Assembly (NCBI GenBank): GCA_966250015.1
Contig: CBINFS010000016.1
Span: 1 to 64,000, forward strand
DNA length: 64,000 nucleotides
Reading direction: 5' to 3'
DNA from: CBINFS01 sp966250015
GTDB taxonomy: Bacteria > Bacteroidota > Rhodothermia > Rhodothermales > DASSAV01
In this document: positions 56,550-64,000 of the stretch, piece after piece
Layout: every line of letters starts with the position of its first letter
Position numbering within the stretch: the first letter of the stretch is position 1
The notes under the pieces: model-generated
The model's input: only the letters and a program-made list of their open reading frames with translations
Told to the model about the DNA's origin: nothing
The model's database searches: none
Position numbers and translations under genes: made by a program

Positions 56550-59285
56550 TCAAAGTTCAAGCCGCACGGCGAGGGCGGGGATGCGGGGATAAAAATGCCG
56601 CGCCTCCTTGACGAGCACGCCGTCTTTTGAGACCAGGCTCCAGTCCGCCACGTTGGCACGGTCCGTCACGTTGAGCACGTCGAGCCTGACCTGGAGGGCC
56701 GACTGCCGAATCTTCAGGGCGTAGGCGATGCTGAAGTCGAGCTGGAGGAAAGCGGGCAAGACGTGCTCGTCGGGCCGTCCCATGTCCCAGCGTCCCTGAA
56801 AGCGGGTGCTGTCGCTGTGGCCCAGGTAATCGTAGTACGTCTGGCGGAAACCCCAGGTACGTCCCCAGATGCCCCGTCCGCGGGTGCTCACGATCAGGCC
56901 GTCAAGCGGCCGCCAGTCTAATCCCAGCTGGACGTGGTGCGGTTCGTTCCATGGGACGGTCACCGTGCGGCCTTCGAAGAGGGCGTCGCTGTGCCGGACC
57001 GCATGGCTGTACTCGTACAGTCCGCGAATCTGCCACGAGATTCCCGACCATTCGGCCGTGACGGAGCCTCCGTACGCTTCGCCACGGCCATTCGTGAGGA
57101 ACTCGTACTGCTTGCTGGCACGGCCTTGCAGAGGCTGTTCGCCAACCGGAGCGTATCGGATTGCCAGCAAGTGTGGCTGGTGTTTGTAGTACAGCTCCGT
57201 CCGAAGGCTCAACCGCTTCAGAGGCTGAAATAAAAGCTCCTGCGTGAGATGGTAGGAGAGGGGAGGACGGACCGTTTCGTCGAGAGGCAGCCAGACGCGC
57301 ACCGAAGGCAGCAGCGTCCCCGGATTGATTGTGCTCACGTCTATCTGGGCGGTGAACTGGCGGTAAATGCCCGCCGCCGTCCGGGAGGACCAGGCGCCGA
57401 ACGGTCCGGCATCTCCGTCGAGCCGCATGGAAAACCGGGGCTCCGCGTAGACCGTTGCCCGATCTGGAACGTACGTGAGCCGGACGCCCGGCTCGATCGT
57501 GATCGCTTTACTGGCTGTAAGCCGGTCGGAGGCGTACGCGGCGAACCGCCATCCGGTTGGTGCGTGACTCACGCCTTTAGCGCGACCACTCGTGTACTGG
57601 TCGCTCGCCAGCTCCGGCGAGTGCACAAACTGACTCTCCTGAAGCGAGAGGTGTCGTGAAGCGAACCGGACCCCCAGAAGGCTGAACGCACTGCTCGTCC
57701 GGGTAGCCTCAACTCCGGCGCTGAAGTGATGCCTGTGCCACGATCGGTCGAAGGTCGATTCCAGCGAGAACGTGCGAACCTCGTTGCCGTCGCGGACGGG
57801 CGACAGGTACAACGCGAGCTCGGGTACCGGGCTCTGAGTATTTCGGGAAAGGCTGTCCAGGACCGTATAGTGATGGGTCAGCTGATAGCTGCTCGCCCGA
57901 ACCTGCGTGCTGAAAAGCGTACGGCTGCCGATGACGGCGTCGTACCGGAGCTGCCCGAGCGTGTTGTTCCAGTCATACGCGTCGTCATAGCGGGCCAGAA
58001 TGGAGGGTGCGGATCCGCCGCCCATCGAATACTCACCCGACACTTCATTGCCTCCCCTGTAAACCGAGGCGTAAAGCGTGCGGAGAGGGCCAAACCGAAT
58101 GCGTCCGGCAGCGTGGAGGTCCGTAAAGTGTAACGATGGTTGGTGCGTTTCCCAGGCCTCCAGCATTTCTTCGAGCTTGGACGATCGGTACACGTCCCAG
58201 AGGCCGGTACGGAGGGCAGCGAGCACGGCAACTTCGGTGGCGCCGGGTACCCGCGGCGATAGGCTCACACGCGAATTGAAACTGAAAGGATCGACCTGGA
58301 CGTCGATGCTCTTCCGGTTGTCAATGGCGTGCTCTGCCTGGACCACACCTGCCGTGTGGCTGCCCAGGTTGGCGGTAAATCCTGCTTTGTGGACCGTGAT
58401 GCGGTCGAGGGCGAACGTGCTGAACGGCCCGATCAGGCCAACGGATGCCCTGGGAAGGTAGACGGGTACGTTGTCCAGCCTCAGCTCGTGCTCGCCGGCG
58501 TCACCGCCCTGTACGTGGACGTCGGCCGTTACGTCGTGCATTCTCACGCCGGGCAACGTCGACAGGGCTGGATAAGAGCTTCTGTCGCTGATCCGCCCAT
58601 CGAGACCGGGCGTTACGAACCGGTCGTCCGCTGACCCTACCAGCCCCGCTGTCGGCCGCAATCCGTCGATGATGACAGGGGTAATCAGGATGGGCTCCGG
58701 TTGAAGCGCCGCCTCGGTGTGTGTCTGCCTGCTTGCGTGTACGAGTAAGGTGTCCTGCCACGTATGATAACCAAGGTGCGTAACGCGGACTGCGTAACGG
58801 CCGGGAAGTAAGGGAGGCAGTATGAATCGTCCCGTTTCGTTCGTAACCGAACCAAAACCAGCGTCTACGAGATAGACATGTGCCTGCGGGAGCGGGGCGC
58901 CGGTTTCACCATCCCGCACGAGACCCGCCAGAAAGCCGCGCTCCGGTTCTACCTCTGCGCTGACGGTGAGGACGTAGGTGCCCGAGGAGAGGCGATAGAA
59001 GTCGAGCCCGCTGTCTTCGAGCAGGCACTCCAGTACGTTTTCGGCCGTCTCGTTTTCGACCGCACAGTAGGCGATTTTCCCTTCGACGAGTGTCGGGTCG
59101 TAGGCCACCGCCAAACCCGTTGCGTCGACGAACTGCTCGATAGCCCCTTCGAGCGGAACGCCTCGCACCGCCATTGTATACCGCTGCTCCTGCGCCGAAA
59201 CTTCCTGCGCCGCTAACAAGGACGAGAGAAAGATGAGCAGGCAGGCAAACGTGACCCAACGGTATGTGTGACCTTTACCGACCAA
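56550..59285 (-). CDS. TonB-dependent receptor with STN signalling domain
   Basis: A 911-residue outer-membrane receptor of the FecA type. Signal peptide to about residue 31, then an STN domain (YTMAVRGVPLEGAIEQFVDA, TAENVLECLLEDSGLDFYRL), a carboxypeptidase-regulatory domain (GLVRDGETGAPLPQAHVYLV), a plug (YPALSTLPGVRMHDVTADVH, ELRLDNVPVYLPRASVGLIG) and a beta-barrel ending LAVRLEL. STN domains contact FecR-type anti-sigma factors in the periplasm; FecR is encoded five genes upstream in the same operon. The ligand is unknown. Confidence 0.92.
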   Translation of the reverse strand: MVGKGHTYRWVTFACLLIFLSSLLAAQEVSAQEQRYTMAVRGVPLEGAIEQFVDATGLAVAYDPTLVEGKIAYCAVENETAENVLECLLEDSGLDFYRLSSGTYVLTVSAEVEPERGFLAGLVRDGETGAPLPQAHVYLVDAGFGSVTNETGRFILPPLLPGRYAVRVTHLGYHTWQDTLLVHASRQTHTEAALQPEPILITPVIIDGLRPTAGLVGSADDRFVTPGLDGRISDRSSYPALSTLPGVRMHDVTADVHVQGGDAGEHELRLDNVPVYLPRASVGLIGPFSTFALDRITVHKAGFTANLGSHTAGVVQAEHAIDNRKSIDVQVDPFSFNSRVSLSPRVPGATEVAVLAALRTGLWDVYRSSKLEEMLEAWETHQPSLHFTDLHAAGRIRFGPLRTLYASVYRGGNEVSGEYSMGGGSAPSILARYDDAYDWNNTLGQLRYDAVIGSRTLFSTQVRASSYQLTHHYTVLDSLSRNTQSPVPELALYLSPVRDGNEVRTFSLESTFDRSWHRHHFSAGVEATRTSSAFSLLGVRFASRHLSLQESQFVHSPELASDQYTSGRAKGVSHAPTGWRFAAYASDRLTASKAITIEPGVRLTYVPDRATVYAEPRFSMRLDGDAGPFGAWSSRTAAGIYRQFTAQIDVSTINPGTLLPSVRVWLPLDETVRPPLSYHLTQELLFQPLKRLSLRTELYYKHQPHLLAIRYAPVGEQPLQGRASKQYEFLTNGRGEAYGGSVTAEWSGISWQIRGLYEYSHAVRHSDALFEGRTVTVPWNEPHHVQLGLDWRPLDGLIVSTRGRGIWGRTWGFRQTYYDYLGHSDSTRFQGRWDMGRPDEHVLPAFLQLDFSIAYALKIRQSALQVRLDVLNVTDRANVADWSLVSKDGVLVKEARHFYPRIPALAVRLEL

Positions 59286-59300
59286 GACGCTGAACCTGTG

Positions 59301-59696
59301 CTATAGAACGATTACGGACTTCTCGAGCACGTCGCCTGAGGCTTGCCGTACCACAATCCGGAATGGACCGGGGTTGGCGACAGTGGTCTCGTACGAGGCC
59401 AGGATCGGTTGCGGGGGCGTGCCACAGAACAGCACTACGCCCGGCGCCTCACGGTGCCAGACCGTCAGTTCGACCCCTCCGGGAATCGCACGTGTATCGA
59501 GCCGGGCGAAGTAATCCGATCCAAGTGCATGGTGGAGGTCGGCGTGGAGGGTTTCACCCGCCCTCATGGAATCGGGCGCGGTGATGTAGAAGATGCTCGC
59601 ATGCTCCACGCCCGCATCCCAGCTCGTGAGCGAATTGCACGAAGCCAGGATAAAGCCAGCCACACATGCCATCGCCGATACCAGACGAATCACCAT
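59301..59696 (-). CDS. lipoprotein of unknown function
   Basis: A 131-residue lipoprotein. The signal ends in LASC (Cys-20). The rest has beta-strand character (GGVELTVWHREAPGVVLFCG, PGPFRIVVRQASGDVLEKSV), with one further cysteine, and could be an Ig-like domain. It is 15 nt upstream of the STN receptor and 5 nt downstream of another lipoprotein, so it is surely part of the same operon. No family is recognised. Confidence 0.82.
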   Translation of the reverse strand: MVIRLVSAMACVAGFILASCNSLTSWDAGVEHASIFYITAPDSMRAGETLHADLHHALGSDYFARLDTRAIPGGVELTVWHREAPGVVLFCGTPPQPILASYETTVANPGPFRIVVRQASGDVLEKSVIVL

Positions 59697-59701
59697 GATA
59701 A

Positions 59702-60190
59702 TCAGTGGGCGTTTTCTGTTCGTCCCGCTTCGAGCAGCGCGTTAGGTATCGAACCGTTCTCGATCTGCTCGACCAATTCAGAAACCCTGGACTGGTAGAG
59801 AACGCACCCCCCGGCTGTTTCCACCTCTTCACCCGACTTGCGGAAGGAAGGGGCGAGCTTTTCAAAGCGTTCCCGATCCGTCAGACGCAACCCCGACAGC
59901 CCGTACAACCGCCCGGCAGTCGTGCCCTCTTTGACCAACCGCTCGAATGCCTCGGCTCGTGCTACCCTCGGCTCGTCGTATATCGCGACGAACGCCCTCG
60001 ATTCCGCAGATGGGGTGGGAATCAACCCTGCATCGTAGGCTCCGAAGAAGCTGCTTTTCGACAGCAGGGCGTACGCGTCGTCGCCTGCCGTGCTGAGCTC
60101 CGCATCCGGTTCGGTCACGTTACATCCGAGAAGCACCAACAGGAAAACCGGTAGGAGGCGGGCAGGAATCGAGTGGAGTATCGCTTTCAT
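59702..60190 (-). CDS. lipoprotein of unknown function
   Basis: A 162-residue lipoprotein with lipobox LLGC (Cys-23). The mature part holds AEAFERLVKEGTTAGRLYGL, SGLRLTDRERFEKLAPSF and VETAGGCVLYQSRVSELVEQ, an alpha-helical pattern seen in small exported proteins of Bacteroidota and Myxococcota, without a named function. It lies 12 nt after the serpin gene and 5 nt before the next lipoprotein gene in the operon. Confidence 0.82.
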   Translation of the reverse strand: MKAILHSIPARLLPVFLLVLLGCNVTEPDAELSTAGDDAYALLSKSSFFGAYDAGLIPTPSAESRAFVAIYDEPRVARAEAFERLVKEGTTAGRLYGLSGLRLTDRERFEKLAPSFRKSGEEVETAGGCVLYQSRVSELVEQIENGSIPNALLEAGRTENAH

Positions 60191-60202
60191 ACCAGCGCTG
60201 AT

Positions 60203-61432
60203 TTATGCCGAGGGGTTGGCCATTTTCCCCATGAACAGGATTGACCCCGAGTGATGCTCCCGTATGACAAAGATGAACGGTCGGTCCAGACGGACGACCG
60301 GCTCTTCCAGCCCGACTGAAGTTTCTCTGATCTCGACGGCCGTCACCGCTGCGGCTTCGGTACCCTCTTCGTCAACCGTCACGTTTGCCTTGTGCAGCAC
60401 CCTGCTGATGTACAGATCCCTGTCCGGGTTGATGCCGGAGAAGTCGGCTCCGTCAGAAAATGCGATTTCCATGCCAAGCGCCGACAAAACGTCCTTGAGC
60501 TCCTTGTCGTAGGTCAGCTCAAACTTCGGCATGAAGACGGTAACGTCCTTCTCCTCCAGCCGGCTGGTGAGGTCGGACCATTTTTCTTCAGTTAGATCGG
60601 CAATGAAGCCGTCCACCCCAATTTCCTGATTCGGAAGGATGGCTGTCATGCTGAACTGCCCGTTCCCGTAGGGTAGATCGACGGCCAGGTAGTCGTCCGT
60701 TCCGTAGTACGCGAGCGACGCCTTCTGCGACATCATGTCTACCTCAGTAGACGTGCCGTCTGCGAGGTAGAACGGAGCTTTTTTAGTGTCGTCCGGATCG
60801 AACTCGTACAGCCAGGTTCCCTTGAAATAGATCGCGTTGATCAGGTACATCATCACGTCAGGTGCGATCTCGTCTATTATCTCTTCGATCCGTCCGTTTG
60901 TTTTGTCCTTTACCCAGTTGTTGATCTTCGTGACGGCCTCAGGACTGGCGAAGTTCTCCTCACTGATTTCCGCATCGAAATAGGTCTGATTCACCTCGAT
61001 GAACCTGGCTAACACCTCGAACTGCTCCCGATACCAGATCGAATTTGCCACCTGGAAGTTGACCTTCGGATCGATGTTCTGAAGCAATTCCATCAGGCTC
61101 TTATTCGCCTGATTGATCTGCTCCATGGTGAGCCCCTTCACCTCCAGTGTGTTCTTCATGTCCTCGAGCGTCTGCCCGGCGGCGCCGTTCAGCGTCATGC
61201 TGAGCGCCATTGAGACGCTGAACGGAGAGATGAACACATTCGAATCGGCCTCGGCTTTGTTGATCTCCCGGAAGAGGCTCAGGCCGAAGCGGTTGTCCGA
61301 CTCGACGATCTCCTTTTCTTCGTCGGTGAGGTCTCGCAGGTCTCCGTCTTCATCTGGACCAATCAATTCACAGGAGGCAAGTACCAGGGCTGCCACCAAA
61401 AATGCTGTAGACAGAATGGATTGTCCGGTCAT
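60203..61432 (-). CDS. serpin, predicted lipoprotein
   Basis: A 409-residue serpin with an N-terminal lipoprotein signal (lipobox LASC, Cys-21). NVFISPFSVSMALSMTLNGA, NAIYFKGTWLYEFDPDDT, and the C-terminal RLDRPFIFVIREHHSGSILF with MGKMANP are the serpin signature. The hinge, EEGTEAAAVTA (residues 355-365), fits the inhibitory consensus with small residues at P12-P9, so it is likely a true protease inhibitor. Counting 17 residues from the hinge Glu puts P1-P1' at Thr-371/Ser-372. It would protect the cell surface. Inhibitory serpins are rare in bacteria. Confidence 0.94.
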   Translation of the reverse strand: MTGQSILSTAFLVAALVLASCELIGPDEDGDLRDLTDEEKEIVESDNRFGLSLFREINKAEADSNVFISPFSVSMALSMTLNGAAGQTLEDMKNTLEVKGLTMEQINQANKSLMELLQNIDPKVNFQVANSIWYREQFEVLARFIEVNQTYFDAEISEENFASPEAVTKINNWVKDKTNGRIEEIIDEIAPDVMMYLINAIYFKGTWLYEFDPDDTKKAPFYLADGTSTEVDMMSQKASLAYYGTDDYLAVDLPYGNGQFSMTAILPNQEIGVDGFIADLTEEKWSDLTSRLEEKDVTVFMPKFELTYDKELKDVLSALGMEIAFSDGADFSGINPDRDLYISRVLHKANVTVDEEGTEAAAVTAVEIRETSVGLEEPVVRLDRPFIFVIREHHSGSILFMGKMANPSA

Positions 61433-61483
61433 GGCTACTAAAACGGTTTTTATTCGTGTGAATGGGTAAGCCTGTAGAGTAGG

Positions 61484-62470
61484 TCAGTGCCTCATTACTT
61501 CGAAGCCGTTGGCGCTCCTTCGAAAGCGAAGATTCCGGACGTGGGCGATGTCCGAAAGGACGTCGGCGGCGGAGGTGGGCTTGGGATTCAGGTACGTAAG
61601 CGGCAGGTTGGCCAGCTCGGGGTCGTCGATGCGGATCTCCACGTCGAACCGGCGTTCGAGGGAGCGGAGGACCGATCCCAGCGGCTGGTTCACATAGGCG
61701 AATCCGCCTGACCTCCACGCGAGGGCTCGCTCGATGGGTACCTTTTCGGGCGGAAGCGGGCGTGTCGTATCGGCCCGGACCACCGACATCTCGCCGGGTT
61801 CGAGCACGACCGGTTCGGCTGGCGACGTTAGCGAAGCAAAGTGTACGCGGCCTGAGCTGAGGGTTACGGCCGTCTCCTTTTCCGGGTCGTCCGGCCAGGC
61901 TTTCACGTTAAACTCGGTGCCGAGCACGACCACGCGGGCGTTGAAGGTGTTGACCGTGAACGGCCGGTCTTCGTCGCGCTCGACTGTGAAGAATGCTTCT
62001 CCCGTCAGGTCTACGGTACGTTCCTTTCGTCCCAGGAACGGACGATACCGCAGCGTCGAGCCGCTGCTCAGCTCCACCACAGACCCGTCCGGCAACGTCA
62101 GCGTCGTGGTCCGGCCATACGGAACGTATCGCTCGATCGGGCGGAGCCAGAGCCCTATCCCTGCAAGGAAAACGACCACCACAGCTGCAAGCGACCACCC
62201 TAGCGCCTTCCACGTCAAAAACCCAAAGGCAGGTTGCCGGGAAGATTCCCGCTCCCGGTGAGCCAGCCGTTTCATTACCCGGTCTGCAAAGAAAGGCGAA
62301 AACGATCCCGCACCGTGCTGCGACACGAGCTCGCGGATCTGTGTGTACCGTTGGAGCTCGTCGCGGGCATCGGCCGAAGAGTGAAGCAATTCCTTCAAAC
62401 GCGCCTCCTCCCGGCTTTCCAGTGCGTCATCCAGCGAACGCAGCATGAGGTCGAAGTCCTCAGGTTTCAT
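61484..62470 (-). CDS. FecR-family anti-sigma factor
   Basis: A 328-residue membrane protein. The N-terminal about 85 residues are cytoplasmic and should bind the sigma factor; a helix at about 90-110 (LGWSLAAVVVVFLAGIGLWL) crosses the inner membrane; the periplasmic part carries FecR motifs TLPDGSVVELSSGSTLRYRP, LTGEAFFTVERDEDRPFTV and VLGTEFNVKAW, and ends in a secretin-like domain (PLGSVLRSLERRFDVEIRID). Its first 11 bases overlap the sigma gene stop. It should relay the signal of the STN receptor. Confidence 0.94.
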   Translation of the reverse strand: MKPEDFDLMLRSLDDALESREEARLKELLHSSADARDELQRYTQIRELVSQHGAGSFSPFFADRVMKRLAHRERESSRQPAFGFLTWKALGWSLAAVVVVFLAGIGLWLRPIERYVPYGRTTTLTLPDGSVVELSSGSTLRYRPFLGRKERTVDLTGEAFFTVERDEDRPFTVNTFNARVVVLGTEFNVKAWPDDPEKETAVTLSSGRVHFASLTSPAEPVVLEPGEMSVVRADTTRPLPPEKVPIERALAWRSGGFAYVNQPLGSVLRSLERRFDVEIRIDDPELANLPLTYLNPKPTSAADVLSDIAHVRNLRFRRSANGFEVMRH

Positions 62471-63083
62471 ATTCCTTCAAGTATGGCTCGAGAAGATTCT
62501 TCAACTGTTTTTGAGCCCGCGCGAGGCGGGAGAGTACGGTGCCAACCGGTACGTCGAGTAATTCCGCGGTCTCCTGTGTCGAGTACCCGTCGATGAGGCG
62601 GAGGACAACCACGGCGCGGTGTTTCGGGCGTAAGCGGTTCAGTGCCCGCTGAATGATCCGCTGCCACTCTATTTGCTGTAGCTCCTGATCTCCCTCGTGT
62701 ATCGGATCCGTGAGAGGGGGAAGCTCCTCCCGGCTGAAGAACGTCTTCAACCTTCGCTTTCTTTTTTCCAGTGCGTTTAAGGAAAGATTGATCGCAATTC
62801 GTGTGAGGTAAGGCGCGACGCCCCCTTCCCCCCTGTACTGGTCGAGTGATTGATAGAAACGGATGAACGTATTCTGCCCTACGTCGTCGGCTTCCGCTCC
62901 TGTCCCCAGCATACCGGTCACGGTAGCGGCCACGAGGCCCTCGTAGCGCTCGACGAGCGCTCGGAAGGCCGCCTGATCGCCCAGACGCGCACGGCCGACC
63001 AGCGCCTGCTCGGCCGCCATGGCGTCGTTCCTCCTGTCATCCCGCACTTGTTCGGGCAAAGTGTCGATAAGATGCTCGTTCAA
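62460..63083 (-). CDS. ECF sigma factor (first of the operon)
   Basis: A 207-residue ECF sigma factor, of the RpoE-like group. Region 2: FRALVERYEGLVAATVTGML, ADDVGQNTFIRFYQSLDQYR; region 4: RLRPKHRAVVVLRLIDGYST and LLDVPVGTVLSRLARAQKQL. A later Met (codon 22, MAAEQALVGRARLGD) is another possible start. It is co-translated with FecR (11-nt overlap), so FecR is its anti-sigma factor. It opens the seven-gene operon that includes the serpin and the receptor. Confidence 0.94.
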   Translation of the reverse strand: MNEHLIDTLPEQVRDDRRNDAMAAEQALVGRARLGDQAAFRALVERYEGLVAATVTGMLGTGAEADDVGQNTFIRFYQSLDQYRGEGGVAPYLTRIAINLSLNALEKRKRRLKTFFSREELPPLTDPIHEGDQELQQIEWQRIIQRALNRLRPKHRAVVVLRLIDGYSTQETAELLDVPVGTVLSRLARAQKQLKNLLEPYLKEYET

Positions 63084-63307
63084 GGTGCGCCGACCAGTAC
63101 ACCATTAATCCTTTTTTGAAACGGAAGAACGGTTGCGGCCAGTTCACTGGAGCCTTCTCCCGTTCGTTCAATCTATCCAAAAGACAGATCGATGGGCCGG
63201 CTTATTCCATACCGTTACGATTTCCGGGGAAAAGAGATGCTTTACAGGTGTTCGCTCGTACAATGCGATTCATCCTGATGGTCAGCTAGTAGCTTGTGGA
63301 CCCTTTA

Positions 63308-64000
63308 TTAGTAGTCGAATCGTAAACCAAGCCGAACCACGCGTCCCGGTTCGTAAACGTGGACGCCGGCAGCAAAGGGGTCGCGGAAGAAAGAGAGGTG
63401 GTGGTAATAGCGCGCATCGGTCACGTTCGTCACTTCGAGTAAAACGCTTGCATTGCGAAGATCGTAGCTTAGCCCGGCATCCACGCGATACCATCCGGGT
63501 GTGCGATCTTCTCCAAGCTCAGGATCGAACCGGTTTTGCACGGCAGAAGCGAGTGCTTTGAGGTGTGCCTGTAGACCCCAATAAGAACGTGATCTTAGGG
63601 CGCCTTCCACCTGTAGCGGGGCGACGTCGGCCAGTGGAAGGCTTGCGGTCAGATTTTGAGCCTGGGTGTAGGACCCTCTGACTCCTGCGTACTTCCAGCT
63701 TAGCGCCGCGTTGAACCCCGTTAGAAAAACATTGACGTTGTCGTACGTCACGAAAGGCAAACCGTCTACCATTCGACGGTCAAGGTAGACGTACCGATCG
63801 ACACGGGTGGTAAAGGCCTCCATCGAAATGTGGTCACTTTCCAGTATGAGGCGGAGTCCCGCTTTTATGGGTGCGCTCAACGTGGGGTTGCCCGACCATC
63901 CGGGCTTACCCATTGGTTTACCCACAGCAATGTACAGGTTTTCGGCAACGGGCGCTTCGGATCCGATTTCGGCGATGATTGCGGCGTTGATTCCGTTCAA
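63308..64000 (-). CDS. TonB-dependent receptor, C-terminal part (partial)
   Basis: The last 230 residues of an outer-membrane beta-barrel receptor; the frame continues past the window edge. Amphipathic strands such as SDHISMEAFTTRVDRYVYL, GWYRVDAGLSYDLRNASVLL and VTNVTDARYYHHLSFFRDPF and the closing strand RVVRLGLRFDY, with an aromatic last residue, are typical. V-T-N-V-T-D is the near-C-terminal motif of TonB receptors. It ends 224 nt before the ECF sigma gene, on the same strand. Confidence 0.9.
   Translation of the reverse strand: MNGINAAIIAEIGSEAPVAENLYIAVGKPMGKPGWSGNPTLSAPIKAGLRLILESDHISMEAFTTRVDRYVYLDRRMVDGLPFVTYDNVNVFLTGFNAALSWKYAGVRGSYTQAQNLTASLPLADVAPLQVEGALRSRSYWGLQAHLKALASAVQNRFDPELGEDRTPGWYRVDAGLSYDLRNASVLLEVTNVTDARYYHHLSFFRDPFAAGVHVYEPGRVVRLGLRFDY

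Noticed and set aside
1..64000. CRISPR arrays, rRNA, tRNA, prophage or toxin-antitoxin pairs
   Set aside because: No regular spacer repeats, T-loop-like tRNA patterns or phage genes were seen on either strand; a tRNA scan would be the decisive test.

Overview
The window is a chromosomal segment of a free-living Gram-negative bacterium that most resembles Rhodothermota/Bacteroidota (Rhodothermales-like). The pointers are the secY-map-infA-rpmJ order without adk, a menaquinone-type methyltransferase, SusC-era TonB receptors with carboxypeptidase-regulatory N-domains, FecI/FecR/STN surface signalling, many lipoproteins, DUF1080 and DUF4112 proteins, and an Mrp ATPase without the C-x-x-C pair. 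The lineage is inferred from gene content; no rRNA is present to confirm it. No tRNA, rRNA, CRISPR array or prophage was recognised.

Layout. 1-17.5 kb: the 3' end of tuf, then one continuous S10-spc-alpha ribosomal protein supercluster on the + strand (rpsJ to rplQ, with secY, map, infA and rpoA), closed by a clear intrinsic terminator. Odd points are a small lipoprotein gene between rpsJ and rplC, long spacers that hold hairpins, cysteine-free L36 and a zinc-free-type S14, and an L17 with a roughly 90-residue acidic tail. 17.5-18.3 kb is a gene-free stretch with dispersed repeats. 18.3-22.6 kb: rel (ppGpp), an HU-family protein, ruvX and def. 22.7-25.9 kb: a probable metal (zinc-like) uptake cluster of a small Cys/His protein, a His-containing lipoprotein and a ZnuD-like TonB receptor. 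26.0-31.2 kb: M23 peptidase, menG, DUF1460 lipoprotein, aat, a biotinyl carrier protein overlapping an SDR epimerase. 31.2-34.4 kb: a partner-switching module (anti-sigma kinase, STAS protein, membrane SpoIIE phosphatase). 34.7-38.3 kb: a four-repeat exported protein, prmA and a Ppx/GppA phosphatase.

38.35-39.5 kb holds an orphan IS630-type helix-turn-helix protein and a gene-free block of dispersed repeats, two of them head to head. 39.5-42.1 kb: TerC, Mrp and a NifU-like scaffold. 42.2-48.8 kb: DUF2461, M20 and M28 peptidases, a DUF1080/FG-GAP secreted protein and a DUF58 protein. 48.9-51.8 kb: pyrR, pyrB and a fused LrgA-LrgB membrane protein. 51.8-56.5 kb: DUF4112, a SleB-like hydrolase, a small hypothetical and lnt.

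55.9-63.1 kb (- strand) is the most distinctive region: a tightly packed seven-gene operon that starts with an ECF sigma factor and FecR, continues with a lipoprotein serpin, two unknown lipoproteins and an STN-domain TonB receptor, and ends with a second ECF sigma factor. The likely logic is that the receptor senses an outer-surface signal, FecR relays it, and the sigma factor(s) drive expression of a protease-inhibitor-plus-receptor surface system. The window ends inside another TonB receptor on the same strand.
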